Counted from the first letter of the stretch, positions 34,910-44,072 are shown. The stretch is 64,000 nucleotides of DNA from Thermoanaerobaculia bacterium (GCA_030431255.1 JAUIJL010000013.1:124001-188000); one strand, 5' to 3'. The notes: generated from the sequence alone by a model not told the origin. Made by a program: numbers and translations.

Positions 34910-36781
34910 ATGCACCTCAAATACACTCCCCCTCTCTTGGCCACCGCTCCAGTGGCAGCCACCGCTGCTCGTCCAGGCGCCGATGGCTCTTCTGGGCTTC
35001 AGCGCTACGAGGTATCGCCCTGGGATCTCTCCGAGCTGCTGACCGAGCCATCAGAAGCCGTGACCCAAGAGCGCTTGCAAGACATCGAGCGATTGGTCGC
35101 GGAATTCGAGCATCGCCGATCGCAGCTTTCACCGGACATGGATCCCGCCGAGCTGCTCGAGACTCTCCAGGCCTACGAGATGATTCTCGACCACAATGAT
35201 GTGCTCGGCGGCTACGCGAGCTTGTGGTTTTCTTCCGATACCCAAAGCTCGGAAACTATTGCATTCCGCAACAGGGTTCGTCAGACCTTAACTCGACTTC
35301 ATAATAGATTTCTTTTCTTCCCGCTTTGGTGGAAAAGCCTGGAGCCCGAAGAGGCCGAGCGGCTGGAGCCGAAAGGCGAGGAGCACGGGGACTATCGCCA
35401 CTATCTGGCGGAGCTGCGACGATTCACACCGTTTACTCTCAACGAAGAAGCCGAGCAGATCGTCAACTCCAAAAACTCCAACGGCATCGACGCCGTGATC
35501 ACCCTCTACTCCATGCTCACCAACCGCATGGAGTTTCAAGTCGAGCAAGGCGGCGAGACCCTGACCCTCACCGAGGAGGAGATGCGCAGCCGCTTCTTCG
35601 CCCCGGATCCGGCGGTTCGCGAGTCCACCTACCGCGAGCTGTTCAGGGTATATGAGAGAGAATCCACGATTCTGGCCCAGATTTACACCAGCAGGGTCCG
35701 GGATTGGCATTCGGAGAATATCGAGCTGCGGGGGTTTTCCAACCCTATCGCCGTCCGCAATTTGAGCAACGACATCTCCGACGCGGCGGTGGAAACCATG
35801 CTCGGTGTGGTGCGTCGGAACGCGCCGGTCTTCCAAGATTACTTCCGGCTGAAATCCCAATGGCTCGGCGTCGACACCCTACGCAGATACGACATCTACG
35901 CCCCCCTCGCCACCTCCTCCGAAACGATCCCCTTCGGCGAAGCGGTGGAGAGCGTGCTGGCCACTTTTAGGGACTTCAACCCGCGCTTCGGCGAGCTTGC
36001 GGATCGCGTTTTTGCGGAAAATCACATCGACAGCGAGATCCGCAAGGGCAAAAGGTCGGGAGCCTTCTGTGCCACCATCTTGCCCCGCTACACCCCTTGG
36101 GTGCTGATGAATTACACCGGCAAGGTGCGCGATGTCGCCACCCTTGCCCACGAGCTCGGCCACGCCGTCCACAGCATGTTGGCGGATCACCACTCCCTGC
36201 TGACCCAGCATCCGCCTCTACCCTTGGCGGAAACCGCCTCGGTGTTTTCAGAGATCCTGATGACCGACCGCATGTTGGCCCGAACCTCGGATCCGATGGC
36301 GCGTCGAGAGCTGCTCGCCGCCGCGGTGGACGACATCTACGCCACGGTCATGCGTCAGACCTTCTTCGTCTGCTTTGAAAACGAGGCTCATGCGGCGATT
36401 GCGGAAAATCGTTCTCTCGACGATCTTTTCAGCCTCTATGAGGCCAACCTGCGCGAGCAATTCGGACCGGATATGGAGATCGCCCCGGAATTCCGATACG
36501 AGTGGCTGTCGATCCCCCACATCTACAACACTCCGTTTTATTGTTATTCCTATAGCTTCGGCCAGCTGCTGGTGCTCGCCCTTTACCGTAGATACCAACA
36601 GGATGGAGAGGCTTTCGTTCCGGGGTATTTACGCCTTCTTTCCTACGGTGGCTCCAAAGCACCTGCAGAGGCCTTGGCCGAGATGGATATCGACATCGCC
36701 GACGAAGCCTTCTGGCAAGGTGGATTCGACGTGGTTCGAGACATGATCGACGAGCTCAAATCGATCGAAGTCGACTCCTAA
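34910..36781 (+). CDS. pepF: M3 family oligoendopeptidase F-like metallopeptidase
   Basis: A zinc peptidase of 623 aa from the ATG at 34910 (the upstream ATG at 34856 adds 18 residues of doubtful coding value). The zinc site is LAHELGHAVHSMLAD (HExxH), with the third ligand in PLAETASVFSEILM. Other family traits are the N-terminal helical region (AYEMILDHNDVLGGYASLWF), FSNPIAVRNLSNDIS, GKRSGAFCATILP and the C-terminal IYNTPFYCYSYSFGQLLVLA. There is no signal peptide, so it probably acts on small peptides in the cytoplasm. It is followed after 9 bases by an uncharacterised gene and then by an ankyrin/PQQ protein. Confidence 0.95.
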   Translation: MHLKYTPPLLATAPVAATAARPGADGSSGLQRYEVSPWDLSELLTEPSEAVTQERLQDIERLVAEFEHRRSQLSPDMDPAELLETLQAYEMILDHNDVLGGYASLWFSSDTQSSETIAFRNRVRQTLTRLHNRFLFFPLWWKSLEPEEAERLEPKGEEHGDYRHYLAELRRFTPFTLNEEAEQIVNSKNSNGIDAVITLYSMLTNRMEFQVEQGGETLTLTEEEMRSRFFAPDPAVRESTYRELFRVYERESTILAQIYTSRVRDWHSENIELRGFSNPIAVRNLSNDISDAAVETMLGVVRRNAPVFQDYFRLKSQWLGVDTLRRYDIYAPLATSSETIPFGEAVESVLATFRDFNPRFGELADRVFAENHIDSEIRKGKRSGAFCATILPRYTPWVLMNYTGKVRDVATLAHELGHAVHSMLADHHSLLTQHPPLPLAETASVFSEILMTDRMLARTSDPMARRELLAAAVDDIYATVMRQTFFVCFENEAHAAIAENRSLDDLFSLYEANLREQFGPDMEIAPEFRYEWLSIPHIYNTPFYCYSYSFGQLLVLALYRRYQQDGEAFVPGYLRLLSYGGSKAPAEALAEMDIDIADEAFWQGGFDVVRDMIDELKSIEVDS

Positions 36782-36790
36782 TCTCTTACC

Positions 36791-38032
36791 GTGGCACCCC
36801 GAGACGGCATCGCCGATGCCTTGAGTCGGCTGGCGGACGCTTTGCGGGCGGAGCTGAGCCGTCAGCCGCAGATCCCCACCGACTTGCTGCGCCAAGAAGG
36901 TCTGCAAATACCTTGGACCTTAGAAGTCGGCAATGGCGGCTTTGACGCCGAGGCTCACGCCTCCGAGCTGCGCAAGGCCCTCAAGCTGCAGGTCGACGCG
37001 CTGATCTCCCACCACAAATCCTTTCGCCCGGGTCATGTGCTCAGCTTGCGAACCGGCAAAGCCGAGGGCAAAGACACCCGTCCGCCGGACAGCAGATTCG
37101 TTTTTGGTGGCTATAGCCCCAGCGGCCATCCCAGGTTCCTGGATTTCGCTCAATGGCTGCTCCAATTGGAGCATCCGGACCAGCACCTGCTCTACCGCAA
37201 GCCCCCTGGGCTGATCACGGTCGTCACCCCCGGCGAGCAGCTGACGTCCGAGCTTTTACCGATCTACCGGCAGGCTCCGGTGGATCAAAGGATTCACGGC
37301 CAAGTGACCGCCGGGTGGTACCCCATTCGACGGTCCGACGGCACTCCCGCGACCCTAGCGGTCACCTTTCAAGTGATCTCCAGCAGCCAAGCACCTCCCC
37401 AAGACGACGGCTCCCAGGGGCCTAAAACCCACCAGAGACGCCGTTTCGGCCTCAACTTGCTGGTCGCCGGGCCCGACGGTGAGGATATGGACGAGGTCTT
37501 CGCCACGCTAGATCCCGTGCCCTGGTCCTCCGCCGTCGCCTGGGCTCGCCAAGCCCTCGCTTCCGTGGAAACATCGCAGGGCAAGCGTTCCAAACCAGGA
37601 GCCGGTGGCCATGGCGGCACGGACTTGGAAAAGAGAATCCAGGGAATTTTGGGCGGGCTTGCCCGTCGGCTCGCCCAGAAGCACCGGGGCCGAGAACGGC
37701 GCACGGGCCACGCGGAAAAGCGACACCAAAGTGGCCGTCGACCGACCCGCATGGCGATGAAGGACCTGGAACGGGCCCAGGACCACGACATCTTCGTCGA
37801 TTCGCGAAAAGATACGCTGATCGTGCTCGGGGAGAAAGGGCGAACCCATGTCTTCAATCGGGCGGGCAAGCTGGTGACCTCCATCCGCTATCCGGCGGAT
37901 GCGATCGAAAAGAAGCAGAAGGCGGAGGTCTGGTGCCCAGCCGGTCCCGGCGACATCCGCAGCCTGCGACAAGATGCCCGCTCCCACGGCACCTCGGACC
38001 GCGACACCCTCCACTCGGAACCAAGGGATTAG
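36791..38032 (+). CDS. Uncharacterised protein, 413 aa, with conserved C-terminal block
   Basis: I do not know a named family. The GTG start lies 9 bases after the pepF stop. The N-terminal ~280 residues are mixed alpha/beta (FRPGHVLSLRTGKAEGKDTR, VFGGYSPSGHPRFLDFAQWL). The linker to the tail is rich in Arg, Lys, His and Gly. The tail has two blocks that look conserved: GHAEKRHQSGRRPTRMAMKD and DIFVDSRKDTLIVLGEKGRT followed by HVFNRAGKLVTSIRY. From memory, similar blocks occur in other acidobacterial-type hypothetical proteins. The basic linker could bind nucleic acid (inference). No signal peptide, membrane helix or zinc motif is seen. The next gene starts 5 bases after its stop. Confidence 0.8.
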   Translation: MAPRDGIADALSRLADALRAELSRQPQIPTDLLRQEGLQIPWTLEVGNGGFDAEAHASELRKALKLQVDALISHHKSFRPGHVLSLRTGKAEGKDTRPPDSRFVFGGYSPSGHPRFLDFAQWLLQLEHPDQHLLYRKPPGLITVVTPGEQLTSELLPIYRQAPVDQRIHGQVTAGWYPIRRSDGTPATLAVTFQVISSSQAPPQDDGSQGPKTHQRRRFGLNLLVAGPDGEDMDEVFATLDPVPWSSAVAWARQALASVETSQGKRSKPGAGGHGGTDLEKRIQGILGGLARRLAQKHRGRERRTGHAEKRHQSGRRPTRMAMKDLERAQDHDIFVDSRKDTLIVLGEKGRTHVFNRAGKLVTSIRYPADAIEKKQKAEVWCPAGPGDIRSLRQDARSHGTSDRDTLHSEPRD

Positions 38033-38037
38033 AACCC

Positions 38038-40317
38038 ATGCCGTCAAGATCCGCCTTCATGACTCTCGCGCTGATCTGTTTCGCGGGCTGCGGCCTAGGG
38101 TCCTGGGTCGCCTGGGCCGACAGCACGCAGCCGCCCTCGCCTTCGAGCCCGCCGCCGAACCCGCCCCCCGTCACGGCGCCCCAACCCACGCCCGCGGATC
38201 TAGAGCAAGCGATTCGCGAGGCGGATCTGGCGGCCGTGCGCAAGATTCTCGACGCCGGGGTGGACCCCAATGCCGAGCTGAGGAACGGCTATACGGCCAT
38301 TTTCCACGCCGTGGATCGCCGCCAAGTCGAGATTGTTGAATTGCTTTTGGAACGGGGAGCGCGGGCGGATCGGGTGGAGGGGTTTTTTCACACCACCCCC
38401 TTGGAACGGGCTATGGGAGCGGGTTTCCACGAGCTCGTTCTCCTCTTGTTGGAGCATGAGCCCGGTCGGCTGGACCGGATGCTGGAAAGTGACCGGCTCG
38501 AATGGGTCGAGGCGGCCATCGGGGCGGCCTCACCCCTCTACGCATACCAAAAACAAAGCGCTTTGGAGCACGCGCGGCGGGAGGGTCGTCAGGATATCGC
38601 GCAGGTCCTGGAGCGCGCGGCCGCAGATCCCGGCTGGCCCCACGTCGAGCTCACCCCGGCCCAAGTGGAAACCCTTTTGGGCACCTACACCGGAGGTCCC
38701 GACGGTGAGACGACTCGGAAGATCTCCCTGGCTTCGGAGGACGCCCAGGATAAGGAAGCCGGCCGGATCGCCCTAGTGTTGGAAGGCGACGATCAGCGGG
38801 TGGCCGATTGGATCGCCGTCGGCCCGAGGAGCTTTCGCTCGCGATCCCAACCCACTCACGGCCTTGAATTCTGGGGCCGGGGGCAGATGATCGAAATTGT
38901 CATGATCTCCGGAAACGGGGAGCTGATCACGCTGCGTCGTCAACCGCCGGACCAAGCCGAAGCCCGAGCTACCATCAAAGCTTCTGAAAACCCAGGGAGC
39001 CCGCCCACCCTCAAACCCGTCAAAGGTCCCTGGTCTTCTTTCCGGGGCCCACGGGGAGACGGCATCGCGGACGGCGCACACCTACCTGTTCGATGGGACG
39101 TGCCGAAGGGAGAAAAGGTGGCCTGGCGGGTCGAGATTCCCGGCCTGGGCCTATCCAGCCCGGTGACCGACGGCCGGCATGTTTTTCTCACCACCGCCAT
39201 CGGTGCCGCCGGCAATACGGATCTGGAGCTTGGACACTATGGCGACTCATCGTCCGTGGACGACGATTCCGAGCATCGCTGGCAGGTCTTGGCTTACGAC
39301 CTAGAAAGCGGCCGGCAGCTCTGGCAGCAAACCGCCGGACAAGCCAAACCCGGCAGCAAGCGACACCTGAAGTCCAGCCAAGCCAACTCGACACCTGCCA
39401 CCGACGGCCGCCATGTGGTCGCGGTCTTCCCCACCGCCGGCCTGGTCGTCTACGGGGCCGAGGACGGCCGCCCCATTTGGCGCGCGGACCTCGGCGCCCT
39501 ACCCTCCGGGCCCTATGGTGGCGTGGTGGAATGGGGATTCGCTTCCTCACCGATCCTGTGGCAGGATCAAGTGATCCTGCAAGCGGACATCCACGGGGGC
39601 GCGTTCGTCGCGGCCTGGGATGTGGAGTCGGGCCGGCAGCTGTGGCGCGTGCCGAGGCAAGAAATCCCCACGTGGTCGACGCCGATCGTGGTCGAGAGTG
39701 ACCGCGGCCCCGAGCTGGTGACCAACGGCACGACGATCCGTGGCTACGATCCGCGGGATGGTCGCGAGCTGTGGTGGCTCACCCCGAATTCGGAGGTCAT
39801 CGTGTCCTCCCCTGTCGCGGGTCGAGATCTGATCTATGTCACCGGTGGATACCCACCTGCCCGCCCGGTCTACGCTCTGCGTCCTGGATCCCAGGGAAAC
39901 CTCTCCCTCGCCGCCGGAGCCACCAGCAACCGGGCCATCGCTTGGAGCAAGAATCGGGGAGGTGTCTACATTCCGACGCCCTTGCTGTATCAAGGCCGGC
40001 TTTATTTGATTCACGGCCAGGGCCGAATCGAGGTGCTCGACGCCGACCACGGTGAACGCGTTTACCGGGCTCGCCTGAGCGCCGGGGGCACGGTCTCCGG
40101 CTCACCGATCGCCGCCGACGGCAGAATCTACGTTCCTACCGAGGAAGGCCAAATCTATGTGGTGGAGACCGGCCCCGACTATCGGGAGCTGGCGATCAAT
40201 CCCATGGGTGAGCCGGTGCTGACCACCCCGGCGGTATCCGCCGGGCGTCTCTTCATACGCGGAACCCGACATCTCATCGCGCTCGGTGGGCCGTCGATCG
40301 GTACTTCAGGAAAATAG
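38038..40317 (+). CDS. Ankyrin-repeat plus PQQ-like beta-propeller secreted protein
   Basis: A protein of 759 aa from the ATG at 38038, which has AAGGGA ~9 bases upstream; the frame from 37933 is shadow. A signal segment (MTLALICFAGCGLGSWVAW) is followed by a Pro-rich stretch (residues ~25-55) and about three ankyrin units (EADLAAVRKILDAGVDPNAE, TAIFHAVDRRQVEIVELLLE, FHELVLLLLEHEPGRLDRML). From residue ~330 on, repeated beta-propeller blades of the PQQ/quinoprotein type follow (YDLESGRQLWQQTAG, WDVESGRQLWRVP, YDPRDGRELWWLT, VLDADHGERVYRARL). The opening SSFRGPRGDGIADG is typical of outer-membrane or periplasmic PQQ-like propellers. It probably serves as a protein-binding scaffold in the envelope and is not expected to bind PQQ catalytically. 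Confidence 0.9.
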   Translation: MPSRSAFMTLALICFAGCGLGSWVAWADSTQPPSPSSPPPNPPPVTAPQPTPADLEQAIREADLAAVRKILDAGVDPNAELRNGYTAIFHAVDRRQVEIVELLLERGARADRVEGFFHTTPLERAMGAGFHELVLLLLEHEPGRLDRMLESDRLEWVEAAIGAASPLYAYQKQSALEHARREGRQDIAQVLERAAADPGWPHVELTPAQVETLLGTYTGGPDGETTRKISLASEDAQDKEAGRIALVLEGDDQRVADWIAVGPRSFRSRSQPTHGLEFWGRGQMIEIVMISGNGELITLRRQPPDQAEARATIKASENPGSPPTLKPVKGPWSSFRGPRGDGIADGAHLPVRWDVPKGEKVAWRVEIPGLGLSSPVTDGRHVFLTTAIGAAGNTDLELGHYGDSSSVDDDSEHRWQVLAYDLESGRQLWQQTAGQAKPGSKRHLKSSQANSTPATDGRHVVAVFPTAGLVVYGAEDGRPIWRADLGALPSGPYGGVVEWGFASSPILWQDQVILQADIHGGAFVAAWDVESGRQLWRVPRQEIPTWSTPIVVESDRGPELVTNGTTIRGYDPRDGRELWWLTPNSEVIVSSPVAGRDLIYVTGGYPPARPVYALRPGSQGNLSLAAGATSNRAIAWSKNRGGVYIPTPLLYQGRLYLIHGQGRIEVLDADHGERVYRARLSAGGTVSGSPIAADGRIYVPTEEGQIYVVETGPDYRELAINPMGEPVLTTPAVSAGRLFIRGTRHLIALGGPSIGTSGK

Positions 40318-40373
40318 GAGCATCTTCAACAAATTTGGTGCTTTTGGGGTCATTCCTACGCATGATCTATTAA

Positions 40374-40392
40374 GAACGGCTCTCAGCCGTTC
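40374..40392. terminator. 8-bp perfect hairpin in the 40.3-40.45 kb spacer
   Basis: GAACGGCT and AGCCGTTC form a perfect 8-bp stem with a CTC loop. It lies 57 bases after the ankyrin/PQQ gene and 61 bases before the next start codon. No U-tract follows, so it is a weak terminator or a leader hairpin. Confidence 0.45.
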
Positions 40393-40452
40393 CGATGGTT
40401 GTTGAGCAAATGACAGCACGCCCTTCCAGCGGGCTTCGACAAAGGCCAAACG

Positions 40453-43038
40453 ATGAGAATCTCCGCCAGACGCACCCACATCGACACCTTGGCGACAAGA
40501 TCCACAAGGCTCGCCGCGACGGCCCTGATTTGCGGCCTGGTCTTGGGCCCATCGGTGCCCGCGAGAGGGCAGGGACCGAGCTCCGCGAACGCTCCCGGCG
40601 GCACCCAGGGCAGCGGCAAGCTGGGTCCCATCGAGACCGTCGGCTCCGAGTTTCAAGTCAATACCTACACCACCGACGACCAGCGCCGACCGGCGGTCGC
40701 CCAGGCCCCGGACGGTCGTTTCGTCGTGGTCTGGGAAGATCTCCGATCCGGAGATTGGAACGTTTGGGCCCAGCTTTACGCATCGGACGGCTCAGCGGTG
40801 AGCGGTGAGTTTCTAGTCAACGGATACACCTCCGGAAGCCAACAGGAACCGGCGGTGACCATGACCCCGAGCGGAAGCTTCGTCGTGGTGTGGGAGGGAA
40901 GCGGCCCCACCGATAGCTCCGGAATTCATGGTCGGCTATTCTTTTCCGACGGCACGCCCAACGGCAGCGATCTGGTGGTAAACACCGGCACCACCACGTT
41001 CTTCCAACGCGAACCGAGCATCGCCTCCGACGACGATGGCGACTTCGTGGTGGTGTGGCGTAGCGGCGCCGTCACCGCGGCTCAACGCTTCGCATCGGAC
41101 GGCTCCGGCTTCGGGGAATTCGTCGCTCACGCAGACCTGGACGATTTCCACCCCGAGGTGGCCATGAATAACGTCGGAAATTTCGTCGTGGTGTGGGAAG
41201 CAGCCACCAAAGGCATGGGATATCCCATTGAGGGCCTACGCTTCGATGCTTCGGGCTCGGCCTTGGGTGCCGCGTTTCAGGTCAACATCGGGGGAGACTA
41301 CAACTACCAGCCGACGGTCGGCCTCGCCGACTCGGGAAGCTTCGTCGTCGCTTGGGCCACCGGTGAGAAAGGCGGCAACTACGATATCCTGGCCCGTCGA
41401 TTCGACTCCTCCGGCTCTCCGGTGGCCGGCGAGCTTCAAGTCAACACCACCTCAGTTTCCTATTATTCGTTTTCGCCGAATCTGGGCATGAAGCCCAATG
41501 GGGATTTCGCCGTGGTCTGGCAAAGCTACGGCATGGCTCTCCCGAGAGCCCTGGCACAGCGATTCGCCTCCGACGCCACACCCATCGGCACGGAATTCGC
41601 CGTCACCTCATCGACCGCTGCCCAATTCGGCTCGACCCTCGCTCTGGACGAGCACAACGCTTTTGTCGTCGCCTGGCAATCCGGAGACGCCAAATACGGC
41701 GGTGACGACGGCGATGAATCCGGGATTTTCGCCCGAAGATTCAACTTTTGCGACGACTCCGACTTCGACGGCGTCTGCAATGTGGACGATATCTGCGAAG
41801 GCGGCGACGATTCCGTCGACACTGACATGGACGGCACACCCGACGGTTGTGACCTCTGCGCCTTGGGCGACGACTCCGTCGACACCGACATGGACGGTGT
41901 TCCGGACGCCTGCGACATTTGTGCTTTAGGAGACGACGGGGTCGATTCCGACAGCGACACGGTGCCCGACGCCTGTGACGTCTGCCCCGGCGGGGACGAC
42001 ACGGTCGATACCGACATGGATGACATTCCCGACGATTGCGACGATTTCGTGCCACCGGTCGTCAGCTCGGTCTCCGCCTCGACCGTCGAGGGTGCGGTCG
42101 ACCTAGACGGCTGCCGGGAGCTGCGAGCTACTACCACGGGCCTTGCCATTACCTTCAGCGAAGCCATGGACCCGGGGCTTGCCGTCGCCCCCTCCAGCTT
42201 CAGGCTGATCGCCGCCGATGGCGACCACGACATCGACACCCTCACCTGTGGAGCCGTCAGCCCCAACGACCGGCTGGTGCCCCTGAGCTCGATCGACTAT
42301 GACGAAGGAACCTTCACCACCACCATCGAGGCAACGATCGTGGAGGAGCTCCACCGAATCCTCGTTTGCGGCACCGTCCAGGATGAGCAAGGCAACGCCA
42401 TGGGTCCCGATTTCAGGACCTTCTTCCGGGTCGACTCCACCAACCTCTTCGACAACGGCCACTTCGACTGCTTCCTTTCGGATTGGAATGAGCAGGGCTC
42501 GGGTATTGGAGCCGATACGTTCGACTTCCACGGCTCCGAGCTCTCCGGCTCCGCGGCCTTCAACGTCACCGAAGGCGCGAGCCAGAGCATCAGCCAATGC
42601 GTGGAAGTCGCCCCCGGGGGTTTGGCGACGACCACCGAAATGGACCTGCACACCGGGGTTTTCGTTTCCGCCAAAGCCGAGAGGGATACGGTGCAGGTTC
42701 GACGGGGTTGTGAGCTCTTCCCGGCCGCGAATTGCGCCGGTGAGGCTCTGGGGCAGGTTTCCACCGCCGACCAGATCGTGATCGATACCGAAGGCGCGTT
42801 CCTCGCCTTCAACGATCCGATGATCTTCACCGCGGCTACCGTCTCGGCCCGCTGCTCTTTCGAATTCATCGGCATCACGGGTGATCCGATCGCCCTCTTC
42901 GACGAGATCATCATGAGATTGCCGAGCTCATTGGCCGACGCTATCTTCACTGACGGCTTCGAGTCCGGTGATACCTCGTCATGGTCGGAAACAGCATTCA
43001 CCCACCTTTCCCTGGCCCCGACGGAGGAGCCTCCATGA
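40453..43038 (+). CDS. Secreted repeat protein with thrombospondin-type-3 calcium repeats and DGFESG tail
   Basis: An exported 861-aa protein. A signal segment (TRLAATALICGLVLGPSVPA) precedes about seven ~60-residue beta repeats, each with a core like GRFVVVWEDLRSGDWNVWAQ, GSFVVVWEGSG, GDFVVVWRSG and GSFVVAWATGEKGGNYDILA; these probably form a propeller. Residues ~430-535 are thrombospondin type 3-like calcium loops (DSDFDGVCNVDDICEGGDDS, DTDMDGTPDGCDLCALGDD, DTDMDGVPDACDICALGDD). A bacterial Ig-like region follows (TGLAITFSEAMDPGLAVAPS). The C-terminus reads AIFTDGFESGDTSSWSETA; this DGFESGDTSxWS motif recurs near the end of many exported proteins in Acidobacteriota and some gammaproteobacteria (from memory). 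The stop overlaps the next gene as ATGA, so the two surface proteins are co-translated. Confidence 0.88.
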   Translation: MRISARRTHIDTLATRSTRLAATALICGLVLGPSVPARGQGPSSANAPGGTQGSGKLGPIETVGSEFQVNTYTTDDQRRPAVAQAPDGRFVVVWEDLRSGDWNVWAQLYASDGSAVSGEFLVNGYTSGSQQEPAVTMTPSGSFVVVWEGSGPTDSSGIHGRLFFSDGTPNGSDLVVNTGTTTFFQREPSIASDDDGDFVVVWRSGAVTAAQRFASDGSGFGEFVAHADLDDFHPEVAMNNVGNFVVVWEAATKGMGYPIEGLRFDASGSALGAAFQVNIGGDYNYQPTVGLADSGSFVVAWATGEKGGNYDILARRFDSSGSPVAGELQVNTTSVSYYSFSPNLGMKPNGDFAVVWQSYGMALPRALAQRFASDATPIGTEFAVTSSTAAQFGSTLALDEHNAFVVAWQSGDAKYGGDDGDESGIFARRFNFCDDSDFDGVCNVDDICEGGDDSVDTDMDGTPDGCDLCALGDDSVDTDMDGVPDACDICALGDDGVDSDSDTVPDACDVCPGGDDTVDTDMDDIPDDCDDFVPPVVSSVSASTVEGAVDLDGCRELRATTTGLAITFSEAMDPGLAVAPSSFRLIAADGDHDIDTLTCGAVSPNDRLVPLSSIDYDEGTFTTTIEATIVEELHRILVCGTVQDEQGNAMGPDFRTFFRVDSTNLFDNGHFDCFLSDWNEQGSGIGADTFDFHGSELSGSAAFNVTEGASQSISQCVEVAPGGLATTTEMDLHTGVFVSAKAERDTVQVRRGCELFPAANCAGEALGQVSTADQIVIDTEGAFLAFNDPMIFTAATVSARCSFEFIGITGDPIALFDEIIMRLPSSLADAIFTDGFESGDTSSWSETAFTHLSLAPTEEPP

Positions 43039-43880
43039 AACGCTCGGCGATCTCATCGATTTCCAAAGCTCGGACCCGAAACTGTCTCATCGTCGGTGCC
43101 ATCGGGCTGGCTGTCTCGTGGGGATCGTCGGCCTTTGCGGAGCCGTCTCCAGCAACAGCCCAGCTCGAATTCCGCGCCTTTCCCGAGGGCGCCTTGCAAG
43201 CTCTGCCCGGCGTCTCTCCGAGGGGTGGATTCGAGGTGGAGCTGCAGATCGACGACGGCACCGCCGAGGGCCAAAGCGGCGTCAACGGTGCTGCCGCCTC
43301 CCAATTCCTTTGGTTCTCCCAATTTGCCGCCCAAGATGTGGAGCTGGAAGAGATCCACGTGCTTTTCCCGCCGGGCGACAACATGAGCGTCGGCGGTGCG
43401 GTTCAATTGGTCGTCTACACCGACGACAATACAGATCCCACCGACGGGGCGACCCTGGTCGCCACCTTGGACGGAACTATCCAGGCGGTGGACGGCACGA
43501 CTTTTTCGGTCTTCCCATGGGTGCCGGCGGTTAGCGTCGGGCCGGCCGCGTCGATTCTGGTGGGTGTGGTTCCGCGTTTCATCAACAGTGGAGTCACCTC
43601 TCCGACCTTTCCCGCCGCTATCGACACCTCCAGCTCCCAAGGGCAATCCTGGGTCGCGATTTGGTCCGGCGACCCGCCGGCAAGCCCTAGTCTGCCCAGT
43701 GACGGCAGCATGCCCCTGGTCAACGGCAATTGGATGATCCGAGCCTTCGGCAGCCCGGCGCAGGACATCGGTGGACCGACCCCCATCGAGGTTCCAGTCT
43801 TGGACCGGTGGGGCCTGACAGCCCTGGCCGGCTTGCTGCTTCTAGCCGGCATCACCCTCGGTCTCCGGAAAACCACCTAA
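43035..43880 (+). CDS. Exported protein with IPTL-CTERM-like sorting tail
   Basis: A protein of 281 aa from the ATG at 43035, which overlaps the previous stop as ATGA and has GGAGGAG 5-6 bases upstream; the frame from 42981 is shadow. A signal segment (NCLIVGAIGLAVSWGSSAFA) is followed by a beta-rich domain (LVVYTDDNTDPTDGATLVAT, ASILVGVVPRFINSG). The C-terminus IEVPVLDRWGLTALAGLLLLAGITLGLRKTT begins with a Pro/Leu/Trp-Gly motif, then a transmembrane helix, then basic residues, which matches the tripartite layout of IPTL-CTERM sorting signals. The I-P-T-L is degenerate (VPVL). No exosortase is in the window. Its coupling to the DGFESG protein suggests that the two are displayed together on the surface. 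Confidence 0.85.
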   Translation: MKRSAISSISKARTRNCLIVGAIGLAVSWGSSAFAEPSPATAQLEFRAFPEGALQALPGVSPRGGFEVELQIDDGTAEGQSGVNGAAASQFLWFSQFAAQDVELEEIHVLFPPGDNMSVGGAVQLVVYTDDNTDPTDGATLVATLDGTIQAVDGTTFSVFPWVPAVSVGPAASILVGVVPRFINSGVTSPTFPAAIDTSSSQGQSWVAIWSGDPPASPSLPSDGSMPLVNGNWMIRAFGSPAQDIGGPTPIEVPVLDRWGLTALAGLLLLAGITLGLRKTT

Positions 43881-43894
43881 CGAAGCCTCTCAGT

Positions 43895-44037
43895 GGGCGA
43901 ATACAAGATTCGCCCCTACACCGCGGGTAGGGGCGATCCTTGTGATCGCCCTTGCTTCTGAGGGGCAATCCTTGTGATCGCCCTTGTTTCTGAATCACCA
44001 TCCATGTGATCGCCCTTGCTTCTGAATCACCATTTCG
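43895..44037. repeat. Intergenic array of palindromic GGGCGA-type repeats
   Basis: Three perfect 8-bp hairpins follow one another: GGGCGAAT/ATTCGCCC (43895-43915), GCCCCTAC/GTAGGGGC (43912-43934) and GGGCGATC/GATCGCCC (43931-43951). Three 32-base direct repeats overlap them, starting near 43929, 43961 and 43993; each contains ATCC(T/A)TGTGATCGCCCTTG and ends in (C/T)TTCTG. A partial fourth copy (AATCACCAT) leads to the MarR operator region. The layout is that of a dispersed palindromic (REP-like) element that has amplified locally. Confidence 0.85.
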
Positions 44038-44072
44038 TTGCCATGGGCAATTAAATAATTGCTATCGGCAAT
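44038..44072 (+). promoter_or_regulatory. Nested palindromes, probable operator of the MarR-GNAT gene
   Basis: Three inverted repeats lie end to end: TTGCC-ATG-GGCAA (44038-44050), AATTA-AA-TAATT (44049-44060) and ATTGC-TATCG-GCAAT (44058-44072). They sit 35-70 bases upstream of the MarR-type start codon, in AT-rich DNA unlike the surrounding GC-rich sequence. A -35-like TTGCCA is within the first palindrome. Autoregulation by the MarR domain is the expected use; this is inference. Confidence 0.55.

Noticed and set aside
43895-44037. CRISPR array (direct repeats of 32 bases)
   Set aside because: Repeats are contiguous without spacers, are internally palindromic and differ at several positions.
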